The notes under the pieces were generated by a model, which did no database searches, was not told the DNA's origin, and saw only the letters and a program-made list of their open reading frames with translations. The translations under genes were made by a program, and so were the position numbers. A DNA stretch of 64,000 bases from Ichthyophis bannanicus (Eukaryota; Chordata; Amphibia; Gymnophiona; Ichthyophiidae), in assembly GCA_033557465.1 (NCBI GenBank), contig CM066035.1, positions 920,338,235-920,402,234 of the forward strand, read 5' to 3'. Numbering within the stretch: position 1 is the first letter of the stretch; each line of letters opens with the position of its first letter. Shown here in pieces: positions 41,395-52,979 of the stretch.

Positions 41395-43740
41395 GACTAA
41401 ACAAGGCGTCTAGAGGGGAGTCCTTGTGTAGATCATAAATGTTAGAAAATATTGGATTCCAATTTTCTAATGTGGACCTTAGTGAAAAGTATTGCGAAAG
41501 TATTTGTTGAGGCTAATATGGGTCTGGTGCTAAGAGCCAGTACATTATCCTCAAAGAAAATACCTTACTGTGAAGTAGAGGAAATAAATTTTGCAATTCA
41601 GGCAGAGGTCAGAAGCCTAAATGGCTAGAACTAATCCCAGAAGAAAAAACTGGGGGAGTTTAATGGGGTTGGACTTTGGATGAGAAGCTAAAGCTTCTGT
41701 AGGCCAAAGTTTGAAGCTCTTTGTCCTTGGAGCAGAAAAAGGCTCTAGGAAAGAGAGGAGATAGATCTGACTGGTTTGCAGAAAAAGGATGGGTCTTTAA
41801 GACCCCTCTATCCAAATGAAAGAAAGAACCATTTGTAGTAGGCAGAGTAGCCTCCAATTTCTTGAAGATCAGTAATGTCTTCCCTAAGTGATGTCACTTA
41901 GTATGAAGACTTTACATGGAGAGCTTCAGATGTAATGTAAACGGAGAGGTTACAGTAAAAGAAGGTAGTTTCTAATTACCATAGAAATTGGTTGAACCCC
42001 TTACTGGTTACACGTGGAAGAACCAGGAAGGTGGTTACATGGAAACCAGCGGAATGTTCCTAGTTAGAAGTTTCTTTAAAAATTCTAGACTTTGAATAAC
42101 GAAAAATGGAGATCTACGTGAAGGGGTGCAGAGAAATCCTTAGTCTTAAGACAACAAGTCTGGATCCTTCTATAACTTCAGTGTGGAGAAAAAGAAGCAA
42201 TAAAAGGGAATACCATATTTGCCCGTCTATGAGAGCAATATGAGTATAATGCGTTCTTTGTTCAGCATAAGCTCCAATGAAGTATTGGGAATTAGAAGGA
42301 ATGCCCTAGACAAGGACCGACTGCAGTGAAAAGAAATGCATCCCTGTTGGAAGAGTTCCACTGGAGATGTGGAACTCCTCAGGGAATTAAGCAATTCTTT
42401 ATGCTTTCACATGATCTAAGCCCTGGTTCATTTTCCCTAAAAGGAAATTTTAAGGAAGATGGTAAGAGTAGGAAAAAAACAGTCATGTGGCTGCATGACT
42501 GGGCAAAGCCTTTTAACCATCTGGAAGTTACCCACCAGGAATGGCTCTGACGCTCTCTGGCAAAGGCCCATAGTTGCAGAGCTTTTTGTAGAATTTCAGA
42601 GAGCATGTTGTAGGTTGCTTAGGTGAGATCTGGCTGTTTAATTACCAGTGTGCAACCTAATCTATTCTGTGGGAGCCAAAGAGTTGAAGATTGCTAAGAA
42701 TAGCAGACAGGCTTGTTGCCTGCAACAATAAATTGTCCAAGTAGGTTTTGGAACCTCTCTTGGAATTATCTGTTATTAAGGCAGCAGAAGAGGTTAGGTC
42801 CTATAGATTGGAAAAGGACTGATAGGCATAATTAGAAGTGATAAAACTCAATTATGGTCTGATAAACTGTCTTAAAAGAAATATTTGAAAAGATTGCAGA
42901 GGGGAGAAACTCTGTATGGAAATCACTTAATGGAGTATTTATTTAGTATACATTTGTATACCGCTACTTCCAGCGATCAGCAGCGGTTTGATTACAGATT
43001 AGAAATTGTCAAATCATGACAGGAAAAATTTTTTGAGGTATAAACACATTGATTAGACAGGAAAGCACAGCACACAGAGAACTATTTTACAGGGAACATG
43101 GGCTATGGAGGGTTAAGTGGCTTGCCCAAGACCACAAGGAGCACCTGTGGGACTAGAAACCCCAGTCCTTCCGGCCCAAGGTTGCTGTCCTCTAGTGGGA
43201 TTTGAACCCCCGACCTTCCGGCCCGAAGTACCTTGCCCCAACCACTAGGCCACTCCTCCACTCCTATAAAAGCTTCCTTTTAAAGACAATCCTATGGCTT
43301 AAAAGATAAGCCCTCCAGTCAAAAAGTATCACTCTTAGAGTGAAAGTCTCGACTAAGAAGGATAGAAAGTAATACAGAGTTGGGAAGACTTACAATTTGG
43401 TAAGTATCTAAAAAAGGTAAAGCTCCCCTGCAGTCAAAAGTATGAGATATTCTCGTACAGGACAACTGTCAAGGTGAAGGGCATAGCATACCTTGTAATT
43501 AGTTGTAACTCCTCTGTTTACTTTAAAAGGAGAGGAGAAACCTGTTACCTGTAGGGCATGATTATCATTAATAGCTCTAAGAGCTAAAAGAATGGATTGC
43601 TCTTGGCAAGAGATTCATGCCTAAAGTGGAAGATTGAGCCAAGTGTATCACTGACCTCTCAGTAAGGATGAGAAGAACTGTAAATGCTTCTGTTAAGTAG
43701 CAGTTCTGAAGCTCAACAGGAAAAAGAGATTTAATGAATA
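41395..43740 (-). pseudogene. Decayed pol region of the outer family A copy
   Basis: Only islands remain. KALQLWAFARERQSHSWWV at 42520-42600 matches EALQLWAFAREHHIHLLAV of RNase H. A 41700-41760 segment may be YR remnants. A gag tail with TQQAQ-type coding appears at 43760-43800. There is no YLDD box, no recombinase Arg or Tyr motif and no continuous frame. A CORE-SINE interrupts at 42937-43265. Part of the sequence (43370-43700) looks rearranged and I cannot place it. Confidence 0.5.
42937..43265 (-). repeat. CORE-SINE with L2-type tail, inverted
   Basis: On the minus strand: head GGAGGAGTGGCCTAGTGGTT, B box GGGGGTTCAAATCCC, CORE CTTGGGCAAGCCACTTAACC and tail AAACCGCTGCTGATCGCTGG, AAGTAGCGGTATACAAATG. 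A short internal duplication (CCTTCCGGCCC twice, about 50 bases apart) extends the tRNA-like region. Confidence 0.85.
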
Positions 43741-44035
43741 AAATATCAGAAACCCTGCTACTGCTGAGTTTGCTGAGCCTGTTGAGGCTTTGGTTTTCTT
43801 AGCCTGGTATGTTGTTGCCCTTCTTTGGAAACATCTGCATGATGGGTAGAAGATGAATAAAACTTTTTCCCTTTAGGGGGATAAAGTTTGTTAGGAGATT
43901 TTTTACTAGCTGGGATAGAGGAAAGTTTTGACAATCCTCTGAAAGCAACAATATCAGTGTTTAACTGATTAGCTTAGAATAAAGCATCCTTCTTAAAGAG
44001 ATTTTCACCAGTACAAGGAGTATTTCCCAGCCTTC

Positions 44036-45089
44036 TTATACCCATTTGTCCAAGTCTGAAGCCTGGAGCCAGGCCATGCGTCGTGCTCCTATGGCTATAG
44101 CAGAAGTTCTGCTAATAGACTCAAAATAGTCCAGGGAAGCATGATTAGGGAATTTGGAGACATTTTGAGCATGACTGACTAATATGGAAAAGTCTGCTCT
44201 TTTATGTTCTTGAAGAAAAGGGTTCAAAAGCTTTAAGTTGATTGTGACCTCTTCAAGAGATAATCCCATATAGAAAATATATGAGATAATTCTTGCTGAA
44301 AGCATGGATGCCTGGAAGCATCGACATCCAAAGGCATCTAAAGTTCTAGACTCACAACCTGGCGGATAAGAAGAGTGCTTCTTTGCACTCTTAATACACC
44401 TCATTGCTGATTCTATGTAAAACCAAACAGCTTGTTGCTCTGGTCTTTTGTTATACTGTAAACCGCGCTGATGCTAAATAGTGCGGTATATAAGAGCCTG
44501 TAATAAATAAATAAATAAATAAAATTCTACAACAATAGAATGATGAGGAAGTTGAGTCTTTTGAAAACCTGGAGAAGGTGGCACCTTGTACATAGTGTCA
44601 AGTGTCTTAGAATGTGGGGATACCGTTAAAGGAGTTTCCCACATTCTTAATAGTAGATCTTGTAAGATCTGATGTAAAGAAAGCATGATCACCTCCTTTG
44701 GAATCCAGGGGAATTGCAGGGTCTCTGAATCCCCTGGTAAGGATTCTTTGCCAGGTATAGAAATGGCAAGTAACTTTGCCTTATCAAGCAAAAAAGCTTG
44801 AAAAGAAATCTCCCCTGAGGAGGACCCTCTAAAATGAGAGGTAAAGGCTAGACTTGTTGAAAATTCAACCTTGGAACCGATGGATTCATCCCAGTCATCG
44901 GGATCGGCAAGACTTGAAAGGATGAAGCATCGGATTTTCCTTAAAGCGATGTCTTCGGTACCGCCCGAGGTCGGTACCGAGACGAGTCGGTACCGAATCC
45001 TCCATGCTAGAGATCGATTCCAGGCTCGGCATCGAAGGAAGCGAGTCTGTCGAAGCAAGCATGGACGGTACCGACACCGATGTCGATAC
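44036..45089 (-). pseudogene. Outer family A gag, C-terminal and middle part
   Basis: C-terminal helical domain (ILVSHAQNVSKFPNHASLDY, ISRTSAIAIGARRMAWLQAS) with the Trp codon intact. It is interrupted by a 108-bp tail insertion at 44416-44523. It continues with HQILQDLLLRMWETPLTVS and GEISFQAFLLDKAKLLAIS upstream. At 45090 the inner DIRS begins; the N-terminal part is at 53162-53744. Confidence 0.85.
44416..44523 (+). repeat. Headless L2-type tail insertion (108 bp)
   Basis: TGTAAACCGCGCTGATGCTA, AATAGTGCGGTATATAAGAG, then an ATAAATAAATAAATAAA end. It is flanked by the 6-bp direct repeat ATTCTA (44410-44415 and 44524-44529) that splits the gag word ATTCTACAACAATAG. It looks like a very short L2 3'-end retrocopy. 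Confidence 0.8.
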
Positions 45090-45340
45090 AGCACAGTTAC
45101 TTACCTGTAACAGGTGATCTCTGGGAACTGCAGGAATAAAGTCTTCACATATGGGTATCGTCGGTACCGACGGAGCCTGCGCGGGAAAGCTCCCCAGCGT
45201 CCAGTAAGAAAGCTTTTGGGAGCATCCCACAGCGCCTGAGCGCTGCCTTCCCGACTTTCCCAACCGCCTCTCTCCAGTTCGAGTTTTAAAGCTGAGACAA
45301 AGAGAGAGAGAGGAAAGGAAAGATAGATAGATACTCGCAA

Positions 45341-45596
45341 TACTACTCCCAAAATAGAACATATGACGAAATTTAATAGGTATATATGTAAATAGTTCCA
45401 AACATTGTCTATACTACCTGTATATAGTTCTGATTACTGTTCAATATACCTGATTATAACTACCTGTAAATAGTTTTGATTACTGTTCAATGTACCTGTT
45501 TATCACAGCACTGTTTTATGTATTTCATGTTTTTTAATGTAAACCGCCACTGATCTTAGGAAGTGGCGGTATATAAAAGATTTGCAAATAAATAAA
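45341..45596 (+). repeat. L2-type 3' UTR insertion in the inner DIRS
   Basis: It sits in a GA/GATA-rich stretch between the left repeat and the ICR. TGTAAATAGTT-type words recur. The end reads AAACCGCCACTGATCTTAGG, AAGTGGCGGTATATAAAAG, then AAATAAATA. The CCGCCACT/AGTGGCGG stem is perfect. Confidence 0.75.
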
Positions 45597-45631
45597 TAGA
45601 GAGATACAACTCCTAGGGGAGGTGGGTGGGT

Positions 45632-45728
45632 TGTGAAGACTTATTCCTGCTGTTCCCAGAGATCACCTGTTACAGGTAAGTAACTGTGCTATTTCCAGGA
45701 ACAAGCAGGAATGAGTCTTCACATATGG
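45632..45728 (-). repeat. ICR of the inner family A copy
   Basis: TGTGAAGACTTATTCCTGCT ... GGTAAGTAACTGTGCT joins ATTTCCAGGAACAAGCAGGA ... GAGTCTTCACATATGGG. It has the GAAGACT variant, matching this element's own ends. Confidence 0.9.
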
Positions 45729-45835
45729 GGACTCCCTAGCTGCAGATGCCAGGGAGAAACCCCAGGTTGTGTGTCCTTGAAAAGGACTCTACCTCCCCCC
45801 ATGGATCTCTGGCATCCGACCAGGGTAGGTGGGTA

Positions 45836-47038
45836 GGAGTTGATTAGGAATGGAACAGGTGTTTGAGAACAGCCTGACCAAACGAGGCATCCCGGCGGGA
45901 GTCCTTGTCCAAACAGTAATGGGCTGTGAAGGTATGAACCGAGGCCCAGGTAGCCGCTCGACAGATTTGGTCGATGGACACAGAGTTTAGATGAGCCATT
46001 GAGGCTGCCATGGCTCTCACATTGTGAGCTGTGACATGGCCCTCCAGAGAATGTTCCTACTCTGGTAGGCGAAAGAAATACACTGAGCAATCCAGTTGGA
46101 CAGTGTTCTCTTAGAGACTGGAAGTCCTAAATGAGAAGGATCAAAAGCAACAAAGAGTTGAGAAGACTTTCTATGTTGCTGTGTTCTTTGTAAGTAAAAA
46201 GCGAGAGTTCTCTTACAATCCAAGGTATGAAGATTCCTCTCTGCATTTGATGCATGAGGTCCTGGAAAAAAGACAGGTAAATATACCTCTTGGTTCAGAT
46301 GAAAAGGTGAGACCACTTTAGGCATAAAGTGTGGATTGGTCCTGAGGACTACCTTATCATGATGGAACCTTGTATAAGGAGGATTAGCCACCAAAGCTTG
46401 CAACTCACTGATGCGGCGTGCTGAGGTGATTGCAATGAGAAAAATAACTTTCCAAGAAAGTAATTTCAAGGAGGTGGTGGCTAAAGGTTCAAAGGGTGGC
46501 TTCATAAGCTGGCCAAGAACCAGGTTTAAGTCCCATGCCACTGGAGGTGGTCTAATGGAAAGTTTAGTTAAAAGAAGGCCTCTCATGAATCTTGCTATAA
46601 GAGGATGAGAGGAAACAGGTTGTCCATTGAGAGGCTTGAGGGACGCTGCAATAGCACTCAAATGGACTCTTACTGAATTCATTTTCAGACCTGCATGGGA
46701 TAGATGCAGGAGATACTCTAGTAGAGAATTCAGAGGTATTGCAAGAGGGTTTAGACCTTTCGCTGAACACCAAATGGTAAATCTTTTCCTTTGAAAGCAT
46801 AGGAACGTCTAGTAGAAGGCTTTCAAGAGGCATGAATAACATCTCTGACTTGCTGAGAGAGATGAAAATCTTGAAGGTCTAGGCCCTCAGCAACCAAGCC
46901 CTGAGATGGAGCGACTGGGGGTTTGGGTGCCACAAAGTTCCCTCTTCCTGGGACAGAAGGTCTGGTGCACAGCCCAAGACCACGGAACGAGCTTGAGAGA
47001 GATGCAGAAGTAGAGGGTACCACACTTGGCGTGGCCAA
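45836..47038 (-). pseudogene. DIRS family A inner YR, broken
   Basis: Minus-strand recombinase: the N-terminal region at 46823-47038 ends DVIHAS at a TGA, where the complete copy reads HASRKPS. The catalytic region (46017-46682) has NSVRVHLSAIAASLKP, ITSARRISELQAL with the first Arg, FHLNQEVYLPVF and NLHTLDCKRTLAFYLQ. A frameshift follows near 46050, just before the His-x-x-Arg box (AHNVRAMA) and the Tyr segment, which are still present in another frame (45836-46030). Confidence 0.88.
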
Positions 47039-47039
47039 T

Positions 47040-48533
47040 GTGGTGCTATGAGGATCATGGTCCCTTGATCTCTCTGAAGCTTGAATAGTGTCTTGGGAAT
47101 TAGGGAAATTGGTTTAAAGGCATAAAGGAAGTCTTGACTCCAGTGAAGGAGGAAGGCATCCTTGGCCTGAACTCCCTGACACGGCATTCTGGAACAGAAC
47201 CAGGGAAGTTTGGCATTCCACGGACTTGCAAAGAGGTATATGTCCGGGGTTCCCCAAATTCGAAAAATCCTGGCTACCTGGTCCATGTGGAGGGACCAAT
47301 CGTGTGGAAGCAGAACTCGACTGAGTCTGTCCGCCCAAGAGTTTTGAACGCCTGGAAGATATACTGCCAGAAGATGGATGTGATGCTCTCTGGCGAAGGC
47401 CCACAGTTGCAAAGCTTCGTTGCAAAGCGACAGAGAGCCAGTCCCGCCCTGCTTGTTTACATAGAACATGGCTACTTGGTTGTCCGTATGGATAAGGACT
47501 GTCCTGTAGCTGAGCAGGGAATGGAACACTCAGAGCTAAGAATATTGCTCTGAGTTCCAAGAGATTGATATGCAGAGACGTCTCCTGTGGAGACCAGATG
47601 CCCTGGGTGGAGAGATCCTGAAGATGAGCTCCCCAACCCACTGGAGAAGCATCTGTTGTCAGAGTTGCTTGGGGTAGCGACTGCTGAAAAGGGGACCCCA
47701 GCAACAGATTTGGAGGGGACTTCCACCACTGGAGAGACCAAAATAGGCGACTGGAGTTTGCTATTTTGTCTGACAGGCAACCTGACGCCTGAGTCCATGG
47801 GTTGGACAAAGTCCATTGAGCTGCCCTCATGTGAAGGCGAGCATATGGAACCACATGCACGGTGGATGCCATGTGGCCTAATAGTTGTAACATCTCTCGA
47901 GCAGTTAAATGGGACTTTAACTGTACCTGGGAGGTTAACTGCACCAAGCGTAGGCAACGGGCCTGAGGAAGATAGGCCCTTGCAGTTGTGGTATCCAGCA
48001 AGGCCCCTATAAACTCCAGAGACTGAGAAGGGGTGAGATGGGATTTTGGGATGTTTATTACCAGTCCCAAATACTGAAGGACACGCATTGTGCAGGTTAG
48101 AGAAATCTGGGCCTCTGACTGGGATGGAGCTCGAATGAGCCAGTCGTCCAGATATGGGAAAACGAATATTCCTAGAGTGCGTAGAAATGCAGCTACTGCT
48201 GCCATGCATTTCGTGAAAACCCTTGGTGCAGAGGCCAGACCGAAAGGAAGCACCCTGTATTGGTAGTGCTTTCCTTGAAAAAGGAACCGAAGGAACCTTC
48301 TGTGTGTTGGATGGATGAGGACATGGGTGTACGCATCCTTGAGATCTAGAGAACAAAGCTAGTCCCGACTCTGAAGGTATGGTAGCAGAGTACCGAGAGA
48401 AATCATCCTGAATTTCTCTTTGAATAGAAATTTGTTCAATTCTCTGAGATCTAATATGGGTCTGTAGCCCCCTGTTTTCTTTGGAATAAGAAAATAAGGG
48501 GAGTAGAACCCTGAGCCCTGTTGAAGAAGGGGT
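47040..48533 (-). pseudogene. DIRS family A inner RT-RNase H, 3' part
   Basis: RT from the IPKKTGG region through LPFGLASAPRVFTK, YLDDWLIRAPSQSEAQ (48110-48160; the CAG that is TAG in the other copy), VINIPKSHLTPSQSLEFIGA, and RNase H with LTTDASPVGWGAHL, IHTDNQVAMFYVNKQGG and SWADRLSR. A one-base change near 47530 shifts the frame inside RNase H. The upstream RT start lies beyond the L2 at 50701-50940. Confidence 0.9.
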
Positions 48534-50700
48534 CTTCTCCAAACTCACCTTCGTCACTCAGAGCGCCTTTGGCGGAAATCACCCTCCCCACCTTCCCTGC
48601 TTAATTTCAAAACTCACTATGCCCATTACCGTACACAAGTCCATGTAGCCAAACAATCTTACTTCTCCACTGCTATCTCCTCCGCACCTAATCAGACCCG
48701 TCACTTATACACTGTCCTCCGGTCTCTCACGTCCTTACAATCCCGCTCTGCCCCCACTTTACCTCCGCCGCTTCCTCCTTCTTCTCAACTTGCATACTTC
48801 TTTAATAACAAAGTCCTGAACTTACGAAAGTCTTTGTCTCACTGTCCCCCGCCCATCTCTTCTCCCCCTCCTATCTCCCCCCCTCAACATCCCAGCTCTC
48901 TCATACCTGGACATCTTTTCATCCCATCTCTACCTCCGAACTTCTAGGACTAATATCCTCCTCCAACAAAACATTCTGCTCCCTTGACCCAATTCCTTCC
49001 ACCTGGCTTCTTGCTCCTTCCCTCCCCCCCCATCCTCACCATGGTCAACACTAGTCTTTCCACGGGTGTCTTTCCCCAACCCTGGAAACACGCTCTTATC
49101 CGTCCTATCCTAAAAAAGCCCTTTCTTGATCCTCAGACTCCCGCTCACTATCGCCCCGTTTCCAACCTTCCCTTCCTCTCCAATATACTTGAGAAAACAG
49201 TTTTCACGCAACGTTCACAACACCTCGACTCAATTCACTTCCTTCACCCCCGTCAGTCCGGCTTCAGACAAGGTCACAGTGTAGAGACTGTCCTTTTGGG
49301 TTTCCTTAACGAACTCCACGTAGCTCACGATCGTGGTGACCTCTCGGTGGCGGTGTCCCTAGACTTCTCAGCAGCCTTTGATTTGGTGGATCACTCCCTT
49401 CTTCTGTCTCGTTTACGCGAAGCTGGTCTCCATGGCACAGTCTACCACTGGTTTCACTCCTTTCTCTCCTCCCGTTCATGCACAGTAGTCTCATCCGCCC
49501 CACCCACTCCCTCCGACTCTTTCCCTCTGCCCTGTGGTGTCCCTCAAGGGTCTGTTTTAGCACCTCTTCTTTTCAACTTATTCCTAGCACCACTGGCACT
49601 TCTAGTTCAGCAGTTTACGATCTCTGCATTCTATTATGCTGATGATCTGCTCCTTCTACATCACACCTCTCCCCTTCACACGGATCTTAGCCCACTGAAC
49701 TCTTGTCTTTCAGCTGTCGCTAACTGGCTCACTCTAAACTGCCTGCACCTCAATCTTGTGAAAACAGTAGCTATCTGGTTCACTCATGGCAGCCCTTCTC
49801 CTTTGATTACTCCCTCTCTCAGGTTCACCAATCCCCCTTGTTACAAGCTTTCGTTACTTGGGTGTAGTTTTTGATTCCGACCTTTCCTTCCATGCCCACA
49901 TTTCCCACATTACAAAGACTTCCTTCTTCTTCTTTCTTCGACAGATACGGTCCATTCGCCCCTTTCTCACCTCTGAAGCCCTCACCACCCTTCTCCTGTC
50001 TCTAGTAATGTCACATATTGACTTTTGCAACTCTGTTCTAGCCGGGCTTCCTCTCTCACACCTTCACCGCCTTCAACGTATTCAGAATACCGCTGCACGC
50101 CTTGTCTTTCACGCCTCCCTCCGCGATCATGTTACTCCTCTTTTCCTTCACCTACATTGGCTCCCCTTGCAATTTCGCATCCGTTATAAAATCCTCACAC
50201 TGGTCCATCAAGTCTTATATAACCGCACTCCTTTATATTTGGCAAACCTGCTTCAATTCCACACCCCCACTCGCTCACTTCGCTCCATTCACATTAACCG
50301 GCTCCACCTTCCATCTCCATCACGTGCCCCTCTACAATCCACCCGTTCCTCTGCCTTTTTCTTTATTGGCCCTGCCTATTGGAACTCCCTCCCCCTTTCC
50401 CTCAGACTTGAGCAACACTATCCCACCTTCAAGAAAGACCTCAAGACACATCTCTTCTCCACTGCCTTCGACCTCCCCTCCCCTTTTGTGTGACTCCTCT
50501 CCCCCTCCTTTCCCTTGTCTTTCCTTCTTTTTGTCCATGTCTAGTTTAATGTCTTGAGTGCTCTCCTGTCATCCATTGTAATTTCTTTTCCTTTCCAGGC
50601 CAGTTGGCCCCTCTGTGTATTATTTGATTTTTTGTAAACCGCAGTGCTCTATTTGGAACCGCGGTATATCAAGCCTAATAAACGTAAACATAAACATATT
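48534..50700 (+). mobile_element. L2-like LINE, 5'-truncated, inside the inner DIRS RT
   Basis: A plus-strand element inserted in the RT gene of the inner DIRS, between GTTGAAGAAGGGG and TTGCCCCTTGGGCAAG. It starts in the linker after the endonuclease, contains RT and the C-terminal region, and ends with a 3' tail (TTTGTAAACCGCAGTGCTCT, GGAACCGCGGTATATCAAGC, then AATAAACGTAAACATAAACA). Low divergence in the RT indicates recent insertion. Confidence 0.92.
48984..50493 (+). pseudogene. L2 ORF2 RT and C-terminal region, one frameshift
   Basis: RT: HALIRPILKKPFLDPQ, YRPVSNLPFLSNILEK, VSLDFSAAFDLVDHSLLLSR, LPCGVPQGSVLAPLLFNLF, and the catalytic YYADDLLLLHH with both Asp. A one-base shift near 49855 separates this from GVVFDSDLSFHAHISH, SHIDFCNSVLAGLPLSHLHR, LHLHWLPLQFRIRYKIL and GPAYWNSLPLSLRLEQ, ending at TGA at 50491-50493. 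The endonuclease is missing. Confidence 0.9.
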
Positions 50701-50940
50701 GCCCCTTGGGCAAGAAGGGTAGCAATCTCCTGACCCAGAAGGTTGAGGAGAGATGTTGGAGAATTGAACTGTCTCACCTTCCCTTACAATGGAGAGGGTC
50801 CATTGCTCTGCTGTAATTTGCTCCCATCTGGGAGCAAAGTAAGCCAATCTTCCTGGAATGGTGAGGGGCTCTGGTTCTTCCAGAGCCAGAAAGGCTAAGT
50901 TCTCTAGTTGCAAGTCAAAGGCCCTGGGGAGGCTGAGGCT
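50701..50940 (-). pseudogene. DIRS family A inner RT, N-terminal piece
   Basis: Continuation of the RT upstream of the L2: LENLAFLALEEPEPLTIPGR, LAYFAPRWEQITAEQWTLSI. A conserved ATG in the second frame lies at 50827, aligned with ATGs at 19272 and 1187 in other copies. Confidence 0.82.
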
Positions 50941-52768
50941 GCTGAGTCGTGGGAGGCCTGGCAGCCTTTGACTTGGCCTGTTTAGGTGGTTGCTGACGCT
51001 TTGCAGCAAAACGACCTGCAGATGATGCCTGCTGACCATAAGCAGGATAGTATCTTCCCTTTTTAGAAAAAGTTGTCTTTTTGAACAACCTTTTCTTAGC
51101 AGGAGCAGAGGTAGACTTTGAAAGTCGATCCAAAGCAGAGTTCTCAGCATCCATCTGAGTGGCCTTTGCTTTCCAATCCCTGCCAAAAAGGTTTTCACCT
51201 GTACAAGGAAGATTTCCCAGTTCATCTTGGACCCAAAGTTCCAAATCAGAGGCTTGTAATCAAGCAATTCTGCGTCCACCTATGGCAATAGCCGAGGCTC
51301 TGCTTACACACTCAAAAGAGTCAAAGGCTGCACGGTTGGAAAATTTGGAAACATCTTGGGCATGTTTAAGCCAAGTGAGAAATCCTGCCTTTTATCTTCT
51401 GAAATAAAAGGGGCTAAAGTCTGCAGATGATCTGTGACTTTTTAGAAACATCCCCATATAGAGACTATAGGAGTTGATTCTGGCAGCAAGCATATTAGCT
51501 TGGAAAACCCTTCGGCCAAAAGCATCAAGGGTCCTGCATTCACATCCTGGAGGATTATATGAGTGTCTCTTTGCACTCTTTATTTTCCTCATGGCAGACT
51601 CTACCACAATAGAGTGGTGAGGAAGTTGAGACTTATGAAAGCCAAGACAAGGAGGGACACAGTACATGGTGTCTAATCTACGAGAATGAGGAGAGGTGGT
51701 AAGAGGAGTCTCCCACATGCACAGCATGAGATCATAGAGAATCTCATGAATAGGTAAAGAAGCTTTTTCTTTAGGAGCCTTAGGATATTGCAAAATATCT
51801 AGTTGCTTGGCTTTAGGCTCTGACTCAGGGGCCACTGTAATGGAGAGGCCCCTAGCCACTTCCCTAATGAAGTCCTGAAAAGACAGGTCTTCTGGAGGAG
51901 ACATTCTACGTTTTGGAGAATCAGACTCCTGAGGAAGAAGTACTGGTGCATCGACAGAAACCTTCGACTCATCAGAGTCTTTGGAGGAATCGAAGTATCG
52001 CCTGCCTGTATGCTCCTGTAAAGCCCGATACACGTACCAAGTGGGATCGACATCGGGAGTAAGCGGTACCGGTTCGGTACCAATGGGCATCATAGGACAG
52101 GGTACCGTTGCAGTCGATACCAAAGCCGATGCAATCGGTATCGGTACCGGGAACGGTGCCGGTGCCGGAGTCGGTACCAGCAACGGAGACTGTTGCGGTA
52201 CCGGAGGCGTCGAAGCCTGCATAAACGCCGTTAGGGTGCGCTGCATGGACAGAATCTTCTGATCCATCGATGCCACCAGAGTCTGGATGTTGGTACCAGT
52301 GGAGGCCACCGGTACCCCAGAACACGGCAACAGGTGATCGGTCGAGGCCGAGCCATTGATGTCAACCTGTGACCCCATAGACAATGCTTTGGAAGCCGGA
52401 ACTTCCCGCCGAGGTAATTTTGCCGGTGCGGAATCCTCGAGGACAAGCCCGGAGGCATCTCGATGCTTAGAGGGATATTTGCCCTTCAAGGACCGGCTAG
52501 ATTTATGTTTGGTTACCTGAGATCCATGGGAGGAAGAAGCAGCCCTGGAAGACGTCGATGCCACCGAGGCTGCATCAGAGGGAAACAGGGTACTGAGCTT
52601 GGCTGCTCGGTTCTGCCGACCTCTTTTAGACATCATGGTACAGGACACACAATCCGTGATGGAATGGTCAGGACCCAAACATTTTAGACACCAGTCATGG
52701 GTGTCGGTGACAGAAATAGTACCGCCACACTTCGTGCACTTTTTGAACCCGGAAGCGGGCTTCTCCAT
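50915..52768 (-). pseudogene. DIRS family A inner gag, nearly intact
   Basis: The ATG at 52768 opens a frame of 458 codons: CxxC head (FKKCTKCGGTIS, WCLKCLGPDHSITDC), basic-serine linker (SRSLKGKYPSKHRD), a P/V/T-rich repeat region coded by GGTACC-dense DNA (51990-52320), LSFQDFIREVARGLSITV and SLYMGMFLK. Small frameshifts near 51435 and 51385 and a TGA at 51260-51262 (the RIA*LQ position also stopped at 19696) interrupt the C-terminal domain, which ends QPQPPQGL. It is the best preserved gag head and middle in the window. Confidence 0.92.
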
Positions 52769-52979
52769 GAGGAGAAAATATGTCCAGGCCTAAGGCCCAA
52801 ACCGAAAATGCACAGTTGAAGAAAGAAAAGGGGTTTTTTTTTGTTTTTTTTTTAAGAAAGAAAAGAAAAGAAAAGACCGGCGGTACCGGTCTGACGTCGA
52901 AGAAGGCAGACGCGACACAGAAAAATAAAGAAAAAAATAAAGAATTCTTCTGCGGTGACAGGAACACGACCTGCTGGCT

